54,092 nucleotides of DNA from Evansella vedderi (GTDB taxonomy: Bacteria > Bacillota > Bacilli > Bacillales > Salisediminibacteriaceae). The stretch lies in the NCBI RefSeq assembly GCF_030813435.1, contig NZ_JAUSUG010000031.1:1-54092 (forward strand), read 5' to 3'. The position numbers and the translations under genes were made by a program. The notes under the pieces were generated by a model, which saw nothing but the letters and a program-made list of their open reading frames with translations, was not told the DNA's origin and did no database searches. Shown here one piece after another: positions 46,269 to 54,092 of this stretch. The number at the start of each line of letters is the position of its first letter. Positions within the stretch are counted from its first letter, which is position 1.

Positions 46269-46745
46269 TTAATGTATTACTGCATGAAGGATTAATGTAA
46301 GAATAATTCCTAGCAACCCTCCAAAAAAAACTTCTATTGGTTGATGACCCAAAAGTTCCTTCAATTCCTTCATTTTCTCCTGCTCTTCTTTTTTTGGCCA
46401 AGACTTCATTTCCTCCACTAATTTATTAAAATCGAGGACAAGTCGGTTTAACACCGTTGCTTGCTCACCAGCATGTCGACGGATCCCGGTTGCATCAAAC
46501 ATAACGATAATTCCAAAGATGGCGGAAATGGCAAAAAACGGGGAGCCAAGTCCTTCTTCTATTGCAATGGCAGTAGACAAGGCTGTTACTGCCCCAGAGT
46601 GGGAGCTTGGCATCCCTCCAGTACTTGTAACAAGACTCCAATCAAACCTTTTTGTAGCAAAATATTGAAGGGGAACTTTAATAAATTGTGCAAATCCAAT
46701 TGCAAATAACGCTGCCCATAAGGGGAAGTTTGTAAAGAGTTCCAT
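46269..46745 (-). CDS. yuiD: Divergent PAP2-family membrane protein YuiD
   Basis: A 158-residue membrane protein of the DUF212 (divergent PAP2) family. It shows the core GGMPSSHSGAVTALSTAIAIEEG, ATGIRRHAGEQATVLN and the C-terminal GHQPIEVFFGGLLGIILTLIL. It has about four hydrophobic segments. The PAP2 histidines suggest phosphatase ancestry, but activity is unproven. Same length as B. subtilis YuiD. Minus-strand AAAGGA precedes the ATG. Confidence 0.9.
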   Translation of the reverse strand: MELFTNFPLWAALFAIGFAQFIKVPLQYFATKRFDWSLVTSTGGMPSSHSGAVTALSTAIAIEEGLGSPFFAISAIFGIIVMFDATGIRRHAGEQATVLNRLVLDFNKLVEEMKSWPKKEEQEKMKELKELLGHQPIEVFFGGLLGIILTLILHAVIH

Positions 46746-46933
46746 TTACGATTATCCTTTCTAGCTAACTGTCCTATAACTATACATTTACCCGAATGAC
46801 CAGTTTTATTAATCAGAGTTTTTTCTAGTTTTAGCAAGGTTGATTATATCATAAATAAGGCTTTTTTTTGTAATATTATTGCGTTCAGACTGTATTTTTA
46901 GGCTGTTTTCAATCAATATTGGCTTTTTAAAAG

Positions 46934-46969
46934 CTTGGAGGAGCGGAAAGTGTCTGTAGAGTATCCAAG
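46934..46969. repeat. CTTGGA...CCAAG element, shortest form
   Basis: CTTGGAGGAGCGGAAAG then TGTCTGTAGAGTATCCAAG, 36 bases, ends only. The surrounding gap 46746-47323 (578 bases) has no gene; it also holds the inverted pair ATCCTAGT (47261-47268) / ACTAGGAT (47283-47290) 33 bases before the TRAP operon. Confidence 0.65.
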
Positions 46970-47323
46970 CAATACTATACTAAACACAAAAAATTGTTGG
47001 AATTATTTGATGAACAGTTAGCATTCGGGATGTATAGGGAGTTGATGGTAGGATTTTTCCATGGTTCAAGACTATTTTCCTTTCAGACTGCTATATTGTA
47101 AATAATCCCTCAAAATGTCCAGCTATCCCTTTTGAATGAATTTTCCTATTGATATATGATATTTAATAGCCGATGTATTTGAAAATTTTGTTTGTCCTGA
47201 AAATAACCGGATCTACATATGGAAAGAGGGTTAGTTTCAATAAAATAAAAGCAAAATTAAATCCTAGTATATCAGGCGGAAAACTAGGATATTATCTTTA
47301 AACTGAGGGGTGGGGTACGAGCC

Positions 47324-47866
47324 TTGAGTGAAATTAAAAAGAATAATATTTTAATTCGTGCTTTAAAAGGCCTCGACAGCTTATTAATTCATTTTGAAAA
47401 AATTATTCTTAGCTGGTCAATCATCATTATTTCTGTAATGACCTTCGGAAATGTTGTTTATCGTTCAACAACGGGGCGCAGCTGGCTCTTCGCAGCGGAA
47501 GTGAGTGAAATTGCCATTATTATGGCAACGTTTATGGGGATCAGCTATGCTGCAAGAAAAGGCAGACACATCAGTATGTCCGCATTTTTTGATATGGCTC
47601 CAAAGAGAGTGAAGAAATTTCTTGCCATCTTTAACCCTTTAGTAACAGCAATTCTACTTTTTATATTGTGTTATTACGCAATTGACTATACTTTAAGTCA
47701 AACGAGGGTGACGTCAGCCATGCAGTTACCATATTGGGTAATGGTTATGTTTATGCCGATTGGGTTATTTTTAGGCGGTGTGCAGTTTTTAAGAAATATG
47801 TGGGTGAACATTGTTAATGAAGAAGTTTATTTGGCGCAAGAGAAAAAAGATTATGATGAGCAATAA
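47324..47866 (+). CDS. dctQ: TRAP transporter small permease (DctQ)
   Basis: A 180-residue membrane protein with four hydrophobic segments and the DctQ pattern (VVYRSTTGRSWLFAAEVSEIAIIMATFMGISYAARKGRHISMSAFFDM). It partners the large permease next door. It starts with TTG at 47324, with GGGGTGGGG about 8 bases upstream. First gene of a three-gene TRAP operon; the large permease follows after 26 bases. The substrate is probably an organic acid, not readable here. Confidence 0.9.
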   Translation: MSEIKKNNILIRALKGLDSLLIHFEKIILSWSIIIISVMTFGNVVYRSTTGRSWLFAAEVSEIAIIMATFMGISYAARKGRHISMSAFFDMAPKRVKKFLAIFNPLVTAILLFILCYYAIDYTLSQTRVTSAMQLPYWVMVMFMPIGLFLGGVQFLRNMWVNIVNEEVYLAQEKKDYDEQ

Positions 47867-47892
47867 AAAATAAGAAATGAAAGGATTAAACT

Positions 47893-49173
47893 ATGGAATG
47901 GATATTCGTAGTAGTAATGGCGCTTTTGCTAATTATGGGATTCCCAATGATGATTCCCTTAATAGCCGGAGCCATGGTTCTAGTGTTTTTCTTTCTTCCT
48001 AATCTAGATCCATATATTCTCATTCAACAAATGAGAACAGGAATAGTTCCTTATTCTTTATTAGCAGTACCTTTATTTATATTTGCTGCAGATATAATGT
48101 CAACTGGAAAAACTTCAAAAAGATTGGTAGATTTTGTTGGCTCCTTTGTTGGACATTTAAGAGGTGGTTATGCCATCACAACTGCTGCAGCTTGTACATT
48201 GTTTGGATCCATTTCCGGGTCCACTCAAGCAACAGTAGTTGCCGTTGGTACACCAATGCGGCAAAGACTTTTGAAAATGGGTTATAAAGACTCCAGCGCT
48301 ATAGCACTGATTATTAATTCCAGTGATATTGCATTTTTAATTCCCCCAAGTATAGGGATGATTATTTATGCATTAGTAGCAGATGGAGCAAATGTTGGGC
48401 AGTTATTTATTGCTGGAATAGGTCCAGGATTGCTTATATTCTTTTTCTTCGCAACTTATGCAGTTATCCATGCAAAAATTTATAACATACCTAAAGTGGA
48501 AAAAGCTTCTTGGAGAGAACGTTTTGTATTAACTAGGAAGGCGTTATTACCTTTAGGGTTCCCATTTATTATTGTAGGAGGGATTTATGGGGGTATATTC
48601 ACTCCGACGGAAGCAGCAGGTATTTCAGTATTATATGCCATTATTTTAGAGGTTTTTATTTTTAGAACAGTCAAATTAACGAATCTTCCTAAAGTTGCCA
48701 TGTCGAGTGGTCTTGTAACCTCAGCAGTATTTATATTGGTGGCTGCAGGTCAAGCGTTCTCGGTGGCGATAAACCGTGCAAGAATTCCACATACATTGAC
48801 CGATGCTGTCTTAGGGCCAGATCCATCAGCTTTAACTGTATTGTTTATTGTTGCATTGTTTTTCTTTGTTGGCTGTATGTTTGTGGATCCAATTGTGGTA
48901 ATTATGATCCTAACCCCGATTTTTGCTCCGGTGGCTATTGATGCTGGAGTAGACCCTGTTCATTTAGGGGTTGTAATTGTATTCCAGGCCGCTTTAGGGT
49001 CTGCGACTCCTCCATTTGGAGTGGATATATTTACTGCCAGTGCGGTGTTTAATAAGTCGTATTTGGATGTTATTAGGGGGACACCCCCTTACATTGTTAT
49101 GTTAGTGATTGTGGGGATATTAGTTATTCTATTTGAGGATATTTCACTTTTCCTACTAAGGTGGATGCAATAG
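47893..49173 (+). CDS. dctM: TRAP transporter large permease (DctM)
   Basis: A 426-residue membrane protein with about 12 hydrophobic segments, the sodium-coupled core of the TRAP transporter. Family features include TAAACTLFGSISGSTQATVVAVGTPM, IPPSIGMIIYALVADGANVGQLFIAGIGPG and FTPTEAAGISVLYA. GAAAGGA precedes the ATG. Separate dctQ and dctM, not fused. Confidence 0.93.
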   Translation: MEWIFVVVMALLLIMGFPMMIPLIAGAMVLVFFFLPNLDPYILIQQMRTGIVPYSLLAVPLFIFAADIMSTGKTSKRLVDFVGSFVGHLRGGYAITTAAACTLFGSISGSTQATVVAVGTPMRQRLLKMGYKDSSAIALIINSSDIAFLIPPSIGMIIYALVADGANVGQLFIAGIGPGLLIFFFFATYAVIHAKIYNIPKVEKASWRERFVLTRKALLPLGFPFIIVGGIYGGIFTPTEAAGISVLYAIILEVFIFRTVKLTNLPKVAMSSGLVTSAVFILVAAGQAFSVAINRARIPHTLTDAVLGPDPSALTVLFIVALFFFVGCMFVDPIVVIMILTPIFAPVAIDAGVDPVHLGVVIVFQAALGSATPPFGVDIFTASAVFNKSYLDVIRGTPPYIVMLVIVGILVILFEDISLFLLRWMQ

Positions 49174-49227
49174 GAGAATGAAATTATTCTTTAAAATAAA
49201 AATTCTTTTATGGGGGTAATTGTAAAC

Positions 49228-50250
49228 ATGTTTATGAAAAAAGGTTTATTAGCAAGTGCTGCACTAGGCTTAGGTTTAGTATTGTCAGCTTGTGGCGACG
49301 ATAGTGGTGCTGAATTCCAATGGGATTTCGTTACGGAAGAAGCACCGGGGGATGTGCAGTATGAGTATGCAGTAGAATTTGCAGAGCGTCTGGAAGAAAA
49401 GTCTGAAGGAAGAATTGATATCACTGTCTTTGAATATGGTGGTCTTGGAGATGGTGTTGACCAAGCAGAGCAGTTAATGAGAGGTTCAACTCAATTAGGT
49501 ATCGTTTCTCCTGGTTTTACAGGAACAATGGTGCCGGAAGCAGAGCTTTTTGCTCTACATTTCCTCTTTCCAGATGATATTGCTTTAACACAAGAGATCT
49601 TGAACACAAGTGAAGCGTTAAATGTATATTTAAGAGAAAAGTATGAGGAGCACGGAATGTCCCCGTTAGCTTACTTCACTGAAGGTGCAATGCAATGGAC
49701 TAGTAATAGCCCACTTCAAGCGCCTGAGGATTTTGAAGGGTTCCAAATCCGTGTACAAAACTCACCATTAATTAACACATCATATCAGCAATATGGTGCA
49801 GACCCAACAGCAATGGACTGGGGTGAGTTATACTCTGGTTTAGACCAAGGGGTAGTAGAAGGACAAGAGAATCCGATTTTCTTTATTGAATCAGCTGGAT
49901 TCCATGAAGTACAAGATTATATGACAATTTCTAATCATAATAACTATGTAGCTATGATGGTTGTGAACACTGAATTTTATAATGAGTTACCCTCTGATAT
50001 CCAAGCGATGCTCGACGAAACTGTAGAAGAAATGCGACAAGTAGGATTTGATTTACAAGAGGAATTAAATGAAGCTGCATTATCTGAAATTGAAAGTAAT
50101 ACAGAAGTACTAACACTTTCTGAAGAACAACGTCAAGCATTCCGTGATTTAGCCATGCCAGTACGAGACTTCTACCGTGAAAATAACGGAGAGGATGCTG
50201 CTAGAATTCTAGATTTACTAGAAGAGGAAATCGAAGCAGCACGTAATTAA
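49228..50250 (+). CDS. dctP: TRAP solute-binding lipoprotein (DctP)
   Basis: A 340-residue substrate-binding protein. The signal ends in lipobox LSAC, so Cys22 is lipidated and the protein is tethered outside. The DctP fold is recognisable in GDVQYEYAVEFAERLEEKSEGRIDITVFEYG, FQIRVQNSPLINTSYQQYGADPTAMDWGELYSGLDQGVVEGQENP. The conserved Arg of FQIRV should hold the substrate carboxylate. The frame opens at 49210, but GGGGGT falls inside it, so ATG at 49228 (or 49234) is preferred. It is third in the operon, unlike the common P-Q-M order. Confidence 0.92.
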   Translation: MFMKKGLLASAALGLGLVLSACGDDSGAEFQWDFVTEEAPGDVQYEYAVEFAERLEEKSEGRIDITVFEYGGLGDGVDQAEQLMRGSTQLGIVSPGFTGTMVPEAELFALHFLFPDDIALTQEILNTSEALNVYLREKYEEHGMSPLAYFTEGAMQWTSNSPLQAPEDFEGFQIRVQNSPLINTSYQQYGADPTAMDWGELYSGLDQGVVEGQENPIFFIESAGFHEVQDYMTISNHNNYVAMMVVNTEFYNELPSDIQAMLDETVEEMRQVGFDLQEELNEAALSEIESNTEVLTLSEEQRQAFRDLAMPVRDFYRENNGEDAARILDLLEEEIEAARN

Positions 50251-50261
50251 ATACCAGACCT

Positions 50262-50292
50262 AATCCCGAGGAGTCCCTATCCTCGGGATTTT
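50262..50292 (+). terminator. Terminator after dctP
   Basis: AATCCCGAGGA pairs perfectly with TCCTCGGGATT around GTCCCTA, followed by TT and an AT-rich stretch. Confidence 0.85.
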
Positions 50293-50340
50293 AAAGTTCA
50301 GGGACCCGGTCCCTGAACTTTTTGGTCCCTGAACTTTTTG
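50293..50340. repeat. Palindrome with GGGACC-c-GGTCCC core, copy 3 plus half copy
   Basis: AAAGTTCAGGGACC and GGTCCCTGAACTTT flank a central C, a perfect 29-base palindrome (50293-50321). A second right arm, GGTCCCTGAACTTTTTG, follows directly (50324-50340). Same core as 8331-8364, with different arms. Confidence 0.75.
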
Positions 50341-50450
50341 TGTCTTTTATTGACAGACTAAATAACCAATGATATATTATTTTAGTATTTTAATACTTTA
50401 GTAGTTTACTGAGGTAAAGTAAAGTTTCGAAAGATTAGGGGGAGAATAAA

Positions 50451-51797
50451 ATGAATGCAGTGCTTATTGCTGTATTAATCATGTTGATACTAAGTTTACT
50501 AAGGATTCACGTAGTTATTGCTCTAGTTAGCGGAGCGATAGTTGGAGGCTTGATAGCAGGTTTTACCGTAGATGAGACATTAAGTTTCTTTGGTGCCGGC
50601 CTTGGATCAAATGCTAGTGTTGCATTAAGTTATGCAATGTTAGGGGCTTTTGCAGTCGCCATTAGTTTTACAGGCCTTCCAAACCTAATTGTAAGTAAAG
50701 TCGTTTCCTTGGTTGGAAGAGAAGGGGACTCTCAAAAGAGAAAATTATCAAAGGCTTTTTTGTTGCTCGTTATCTTATTAGTATCTATATCATCGCAAAA
50801 TGTCATCCCTATCCACATTGCTTTTATTCCTATTTTAATACCACCGTTAATTAAAGTGTTTAATGCCCTTTTTATCGATCGTCGTATTTTAGCGGTTATT
50901 ATGACTTTTGGATTGAAAGCACCCTATATCCTTCTTCCGTTTGGATTTGGACTTATGTTCCATGAAATTATCGAAAGGAATATGAATGAAAGTGGAATGA
51001 CTATCGAATTAGCCATGATTCCTAAAGCCTTAGCCTTACCTGTCTTAGGAATGGTGATAGGTTTAGTAATTGCAATTTTCTTTAGTTATGGTAAAGAAAG
51101 AGAATATATCAACAAGCCTTTGGGAGAAGAAAATCAAGAAAAAGATAATTTTACTTATTCCATACCATCTGTTGTCCTTGGTTTATCTTCTGTTGTAATT
51201 GTTCTTATTCTGCAGTATTTAACAAAATCAATGATTTTTAGTGCTTTTATTGGACTAGTTATCTTGTACTTATACTTTGCTTATATGCATTACAAAGGGA
51301 ATTTCCAACTCTCAGAAACGGAAACTCTCATGACAAATGGAATGAAAATGATGGCGTTTATTGGGTTTGTCATGATTGCTGCAGGTGGGTTTGCGGAAGT
51401 CATTAGAGAAACGGGTCATATTGATTTCCTTGTTGAGGCATCTGCTAATATTATAGGTGACAATAAGGCTTTAGCTGCTATTTTAATGCTTCTTGTGGGG
51501 CTTCTCATTACAATGGGAATAGGATCTTCATTTTCTACCATTCCGATTATAGCAGTGATTTTTGTACCGTTGGCAGAAGCTATAGGATTTAGTACTATGG
51601 CAACGATTGCCTTAATTGGGACAGCAGGTGCCCTTGGAGATGCAGGTTCCCCTGCATCAGATAGTACTTTAGGTCCAACAGCCGGTTTAAATGTAGATGG
51701 TCAGCACCATCATATTTGGGATACATGTGTTCCGACTTTTATTCATTTAAATATTCCTTTATTAATTTTCGGCTGGGTAGCTGCGATACTACTTTAG
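50451..51797 (+). CDS. yuiF: NhaC/YuiF-type transporter
   Basis: A 448-residue membrane protein with about 11 hydrophobic segments, of the Na+/H+ antiporter NhaC-like group. The N-terminus (VLIAVLIMLILSLLRIHVVIALVSGAIVGGLIAG), the GAGLGSNASVALSYAMLGAFAVAIS loop and the C-terminal GDAGSPASDSTLGPTAGLNVDGQHHHIWDTCVPTFIH match YuiF. YuiF-type proteins have been proposed as amino-acid (histidine) transporters in Firmicutes; unproven here, and no T-box leader fits in the 110 bases upstream. GGGGGAG precedes the ATG. Confidence 0.83.
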   Translation: MNAVLIAVLIMLILSLLRIHVVIALVSGAIVGGLIAGFTVDETLSFFGAGLGSNASVALSYAMLGAFAVAISFTGLPNLIVSKVVSLVGREGDSQKRKLSKAFLLLVILLVSISSQNVIPIHIAFIPILIPPLIKVFNALFIDRRILAVIMTFGLKAPYILLPFGFGLMFHEIIERNMNESGMTIELAMIPKALALPVLGMVIGLVIAIFFSYGKEREYINKPLGEENQEKDNFTYSIPSVVLGLSSVVIVLILQYLTKSMIFSAFIGLVILYLYFAYMHYKGNFQLSETETLMTNGMKMMAFIGFVMIAAGGFAEVIRETGHIDFLVEASANIIGDNKALAAILMLLVGLLITMGIGSSFSTIPIIAVIFVPLAEAIGFSTMATIALIGTAGALGDAGSPASDSTLGPTAGLNVDGQHHHIWDTCVPTFIHLNIPLLIFGWVAAILL

Positions 51798-52064
51798 TTT
51801 TTTACGAAAGCTATGATTTAATAAATTGTTTATTTTCAAACGAAGGTTGATTGAAGCGAGTGGCTGAAGTGTAAATCAACTTCAAATTTAGCACAGCCAA
51901 AAATAGTTTTCGTTTATCGTAGTGTTTATTAAGACATTGGAGTTTTGAACAGACTCTTTATGAATTTAAATCATTCTTGTCTCTTGGAAAATATTTCTCA
52001 AAAAATATGAAACTTTTTCCAACCTCATTACGTCTTATATTATGACAAATTTTTTAGGGGGGAA
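51798..52064. other. Gap with a partial repeat
   Basis: No gene seen. TTTTGAACAGACTCT (51945-51959) is the right arm of the hairpin repeat found at 10383-10425. The rest is AT-rich. Confidence 0.35.
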
Positions 52065-52721
52065 ATGGGGATTATTTTTAAGAAGAAAGAGACAAGAAAT
52101 CGATTATTTTTTGCAGGGATTCTTATTTTATTAACTATTATTGTTTATTTACAAACAGATAACTTCAATGAAAATGAAGTGAAGGCAAAATATTACGAGA
52201 TAATTTCCGTCGTTGAAAAATTATATGAAAATCATGAATTAGTTAATGGTATGTATTCTAATGGAGACCTTTCGCAAATTGAGGATGTCAGGAATTATCT
52301 AGAACCTTATATGACGGAAGTGACTGTTGATAAGGTAATTAATGATTTTTTTCACGAAACAGAAAAACGGCTTGTCTATGCAAGTGAATTTCAAGAATAT
52401 TTACTTCAGATGAGAGAAACGGATTCTGATTATAATTACTATGAAGTAGTAAAAAACTCTATCTTAAATCCAGGTTTAAAGTTGGTGACAGCGGAGCAGA
52501 TTTACATAACGAAAGAAAATGATGTAATCACTGCTCAAGTTATGGAAGAGAGTGTTTATTTTTATGATGAAAACATAGAACATTTTCATTATAAAAGGTT
52601 GGGTTATCCTCCAGAAGATATTATTACAGTAAATTTTGAGTTTGTTGAGGTTGATGGGGCTATACTGCTCTCTGATTATTATGTGAAAACCTTTAGTGAA
52701 GAAGAGTTAAATCAGACATAA
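52065..52721 (+). CDS. Hypothetical membrane-anchored protein (218 aa)
   Basis: A 218-residue protein with a basic head (KKKETRNR), one membrane segment at about 12-28 (RLFFAGILILLTIIVYLQ) and an extracytoplasmic, acidic domain with many Glu, Tyr and Asn and no cysteine. I do not recognise the family. AGGGGGG is only 2-3 bases before the ATG, an unusually short spacing, so a non-ATG start slightly downstream cannot be excluded. It stands alone and has its own terminator. Confidence 0.65.
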   Translation: MGIIFKKKETRNRLFFAGILILLTIIVYLQTDNFNENEVKAKYYEIISVVEKLYENHELVNGMYSNGDLSQIEDVRNYLEPYMTEVTVDKVINDFFHETEKRLVYASEFQEYLLQMRETDSDYNYYEVVKNSILNPGLKLVTAEQIYITKENDVITAQVMEESVYFYDENIEHFHYKRLGYPPEDIITVNFEFVEVDGAILLSDYYVKTFSEEELNQT

Positions 52722-52722
52722 A

Positions 52723-52766
52723 AAAAAGAAGCTGTTATAAAGTGCTAACAGCTTCTTTTTTATTTA
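52723..52766 (+). terminator. Terminator after the 218-aa gene
   Basis: AAAAGAAGCTGTTA pairs with TAACAGCTTCTTTT around a short loop, then TTT. Confidence 0.9.
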
Positions 52767-52813
52767 GGCCCTTTTCGCATAGATTAGATTGTTGTTCATA
52801 AACATATTTTCCA

Positions 52814-52985
52814 CTTGGATACGCTACAGGCGGACCAATTACGCCTAAAGGCACCCCACGTCCTGCTCTGCGATTACTCGACGCAAACTACTCGAGGAAG
52901 CGCCTCAGGTCCCGCTTGTGGGCAACGGCGTAATGTCAGCGCCCTGGTTCCGCGGGTAAGGCTTCAGCCTCCTCGGGCAAAAGGA
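52814..52985. repeat. Large composite palindromic element
   Basis: It begins CTTGGATACGCTACAGGCGG, the terminus of the long family, and includes the module also found inverted at 23017-23096, the word CTGCGATTACTCGACGC (its complement recurs near 27373), and GGTTCCGCGGGTAAGGCTTC, AGCCTCCTCGGG as in 19670-19793. No matching right terminus is seen. A 74-codon open frame here is not a gene. Confidence 0.65.
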
Positions 52986-53011
52986 ACAAAATTTACGAAA
53001 AGAGCCTTTAT

Positions 53012-53620
53012 TTATGCTGATATACTGTTATTTTGGTGACTAGTGGACAATGCTAGTGCCTTCGCAACTCTAGGGCAGATCATCGCTGTAAATATGACTA
53101 AAATTATATCCTTAATAAAAAAAGGTGTCATAGATAATGTGATGAGTATAAAAGAAACATCGGATGCACCAGTAACTGTAATTGTATAGAAATATAAATA
53201 AGGTACACCGATACCATAATTTAAAGCAAGGCCTACTAAACATGCAATGAAATACGTAAAAAGAGTTGTTTTTTTGGATTTTTCCACTATTAAACCAACA
53301 ACAAAAGCTAAAACAATAAAGGATAGGATAAATCCGAAGGTTGGAGAAGTTATTACCTGTAATCCACCTTTAAATTGAGCAAATACCGGAGCCCCTAGAA
53401 GGCCGATTAATGCATACCCCAACATGGAGAGCGTTCCTACTTTTTTCCCTAATAATACTCCGGCTAATATTGCTACTACTGTTTGGAATGTTAATGGTAC
53501 ACCTCCAATGGTGATCATTGCTGTTAAATTTGCGGCAATTGCCATAAGTGCGATAAACATTGCTGCCTTTGTTAATTCAATAACTTTAAATTTAGAACGG
53601 TTTGTTTTTAGTCTAGTCAT
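53012..53620 (-). CDS. bioY: Biotin transporter S component BioY
   Basis: A 202-residue membrane protein with six hydrophobic segments, the BioY substrate-binding unit of an ECF transporter. Landmarks are FIALMAIAANLTAMITIGGVPLTFQTVVAILAGVLLGKKVGTLSMLGYALIGLLGAPVFAQFKGG, ITSPTFGFILSF and the C-terminal PFFIKDIILVIFTAMI. Energy-coupling EcfA/A'/T genes are not in the window. Minus-strand GAGGAGG lies before the ATG. Two BirA-type operators lie directly upstream. Confidence 0.93.
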   Translation of the reverse strand: MTRLKTNRSKFKVIELTKAAMFIALMAIAANLTAMITIGGVPLTFQTVVAILAGVLLGKKVGTLSMLGYALIGLLGAPVFAQFKGGLQVITSPTFGFILSFIVLAFVVGLIVEKSKKTTLFTYFIACLVGLALNYGIGVPYLYFYTITVTGASDVSFILITLSMTPFFIKDIILVIFTAMICPRVAKALALSTSHQNNSISA

Positions 53621-53635
53621 AAATTAACCTCCTCA

Positions 53636-53666
53636 TTGTTAACTCATTAATTATGGTTGTTAACAA
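53636..53666. promoter_or_regulatory. BirA operator proximal to bioY
   Basis: TTGTTAAC (53636-53643), 15 bases, GTTAACAA (53659-53666): a perfect dyad with the BirA spacing. It lies 16 bases before bioY (minus strand). Biotin-bound BirA would repress here. Confidence 0.85.
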
Positions 53667-53690
53667 TAGGATAGAGTAGACTAAATATAG

Positions 53691-53721
53691 TTGTCAACGG
53701 TTATATATAGATGGTTTACAA
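53691..53721. promoter_or_regulatory. Second BirA-type operator of bioY
   Basis: TTGTCAAC (53691-53698), 15 bases, GTTTACAA (53714-53721): same architecture with one mismatched position. Its start is 55 bases from the start of the first site. Two sites in tandem would allow cooperative repression. Confidence 0.65.
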
Positions 53722-53793
53722 TCTTTTAGTCCTGACTAATAATTATTGTTAAAAGTTACGTTAGGTAAGATATAAAAAAATAATAAAATAGGA

Positions 53794-53822
53794 TTGACAT
53801 ACTAATAAAAATTCCCTATAAT
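53794..53822 (+). promoter_or_regulatory. rRNA operon promoter P1
   Basis: TTGACA (53794-53799), 17 bases, TATAAT (53817-53822): both hexamers are perfect sigma-A consensus, typical of rRNA promoters. Confidence 0.85.
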
Positions 53823-53886
53823 AGATCGAGTCCGACAAAAAACGGATGAGCTTTTAGATAACAAATTAAACTTTTTAAAAAAAGTG

Positions 53887-53915
53887 TTGCGTTCGATTTG
53901 TTATTGTGATATATT
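53887..53915 (+). promoter_or_regulatory. Possible rRNA operon promoter P2
   Basis: TTGCGT (53887-53892), 17 bases, TATATT (53910-53915), about 95 bases after P1; tandem promoters are common for rrn operons. Confidence 0.5.
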
Positions 53916-54092
53916 AATAAATGTCGCTGTTGAAAAGCAACGAAACCTATTGACCTTTGAAAACTAAACAAAAAGCCAAGCAAAGTGGGATATGAACGTC
54001 GTATTTATACGACCGATCAAATATCCCGTCAATGAATTTTTAAATTAGCCAGTTTAACTGGTTTTGATGTCAGAACATCAAGCTCAACACTT
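53916..54092 (+). other. rRNA operon leader; 16S gene begins beyond the window
   Basis: ATTGACCTTTGAAAACTAAAC (from 53949) is the boxA-type leader word found before 16S genes in Bacillaceae. Further along are GGGATAT/ATATCCC (53988-53994 and 54020-54026), complementary segments able to form a leader stem, and TTGATGTCAGAACATCAA. The mature 16S start (AGAGTTTGATC) is not reached by 54092. Confidence 0.75.

Noticed and set aside
50341-50450. Possible T-box leader of yuiF
   Set aside because: Only about 110 bases separate the palindrome from the gene, too short for a T-box, and no T-box sequence was seen.
52815-53039. 74-codon open frame rich in Arg and Ala
   Set aside because: It lies within the composite palindromic element at 52814-52985; composition reflects the repeat.

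Overview
The window reads as chromosomal core DNA of a low-GC, endospore-forming member of the Bacillaceae. Evidence: most genes have clear Bacillus subtilis counterparts, in long collinear blocks matching the yus, suf/yun, yut/yuz and yum/yui regions. There are spore genes (two CotF-like coat proteins, yunB, yutH, a YhcN/YlaJ-type lipoprotein). Start sites carry strong AGGAGG-type ribosome sites, and TTG or GTG starts are frequent. The species cannot be named from this. An MqnE-type enzyme (futalosine menaquinone route), TRAP and NSS transporters and many small palindromic repeats would suit an environmental, possibly alkaliphilic or halophilic lineage; that is inference.

Layout. 1-1.4 kb: a repeat and two minus-strand coat genes. 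1.4-6.8 kb: the fadN-fadA-fadE beta-oxidation operon behind a textbook FadR operator. 7.1-11.3 kb: yusI, gcvH, a YusG-like gene, an MFS transporter, an SCP2-like protein and yurZ. 11.3-12.4 kb: a palindromic element and a tiny gene with a probable ATT start. 12.4-17.7 kb: sufCDSU-sufB for Fe-S cluster assembly. 17.8-25.4 kb: yunF, yunE, yunD, yunC, an HD-GYP protein, thyA-dfrA and yunB. 25.8-28.6 kb: an NSS symporter and lytH. 28.8-36.7 kb: lipA, yutC, yutD, two small minus-strand genes, yutE, a SufR-like regulator, yutF, yutG, yutH, yutI, yuzD. 36.9-46.7 kb: two NDH-2-like flavoproteins (yutJ, yumB), yuzB, dapF, mqnE, an A-type Fe-S carrier, yumC, yuiA, yuiB, yuiC, yuiD. 47.3-51.8 kb: a TRAP transporter in the order Q-M-P and yuiF. 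52-53.6 kb: an unknown membrane-anchored protein and bioY behind two BirA-type operators. 53.8 kb to the end: promoters and leader of an rRNA operon whose 16S gene begins past the edge.

How it fits together. One theme is iron-sulfur and lipoyl chemistry: SufCDSUB builds clusters, the A-type carrier and NifU-like YutI can pass them on, LipA consumes them to make lipoate, GcvH carries lipoate, and a cysteine-rich SufR-like regulator may sense cluster supply. A second theme is redox and respiration: two NDH-2-like enzymes, YumC, MqnE and a Rex-like site. A third is envelope and sporulation: LytH, YuiC, coat proteins, YunB.

No phage, CRISPR array, toxin-antitoxin pair or defence cluster was seen. 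The less ordinary material lies in the gaps: at least five families of small palindromic elements (one overlapping a coding 3' end), a hairpin flanked by 7-bp direct repeats, clustered TGAGAAT heptamers before suf, and the ATT-start gene. Functions are assigned by reading protein sequence and recalling families; no database search was run.
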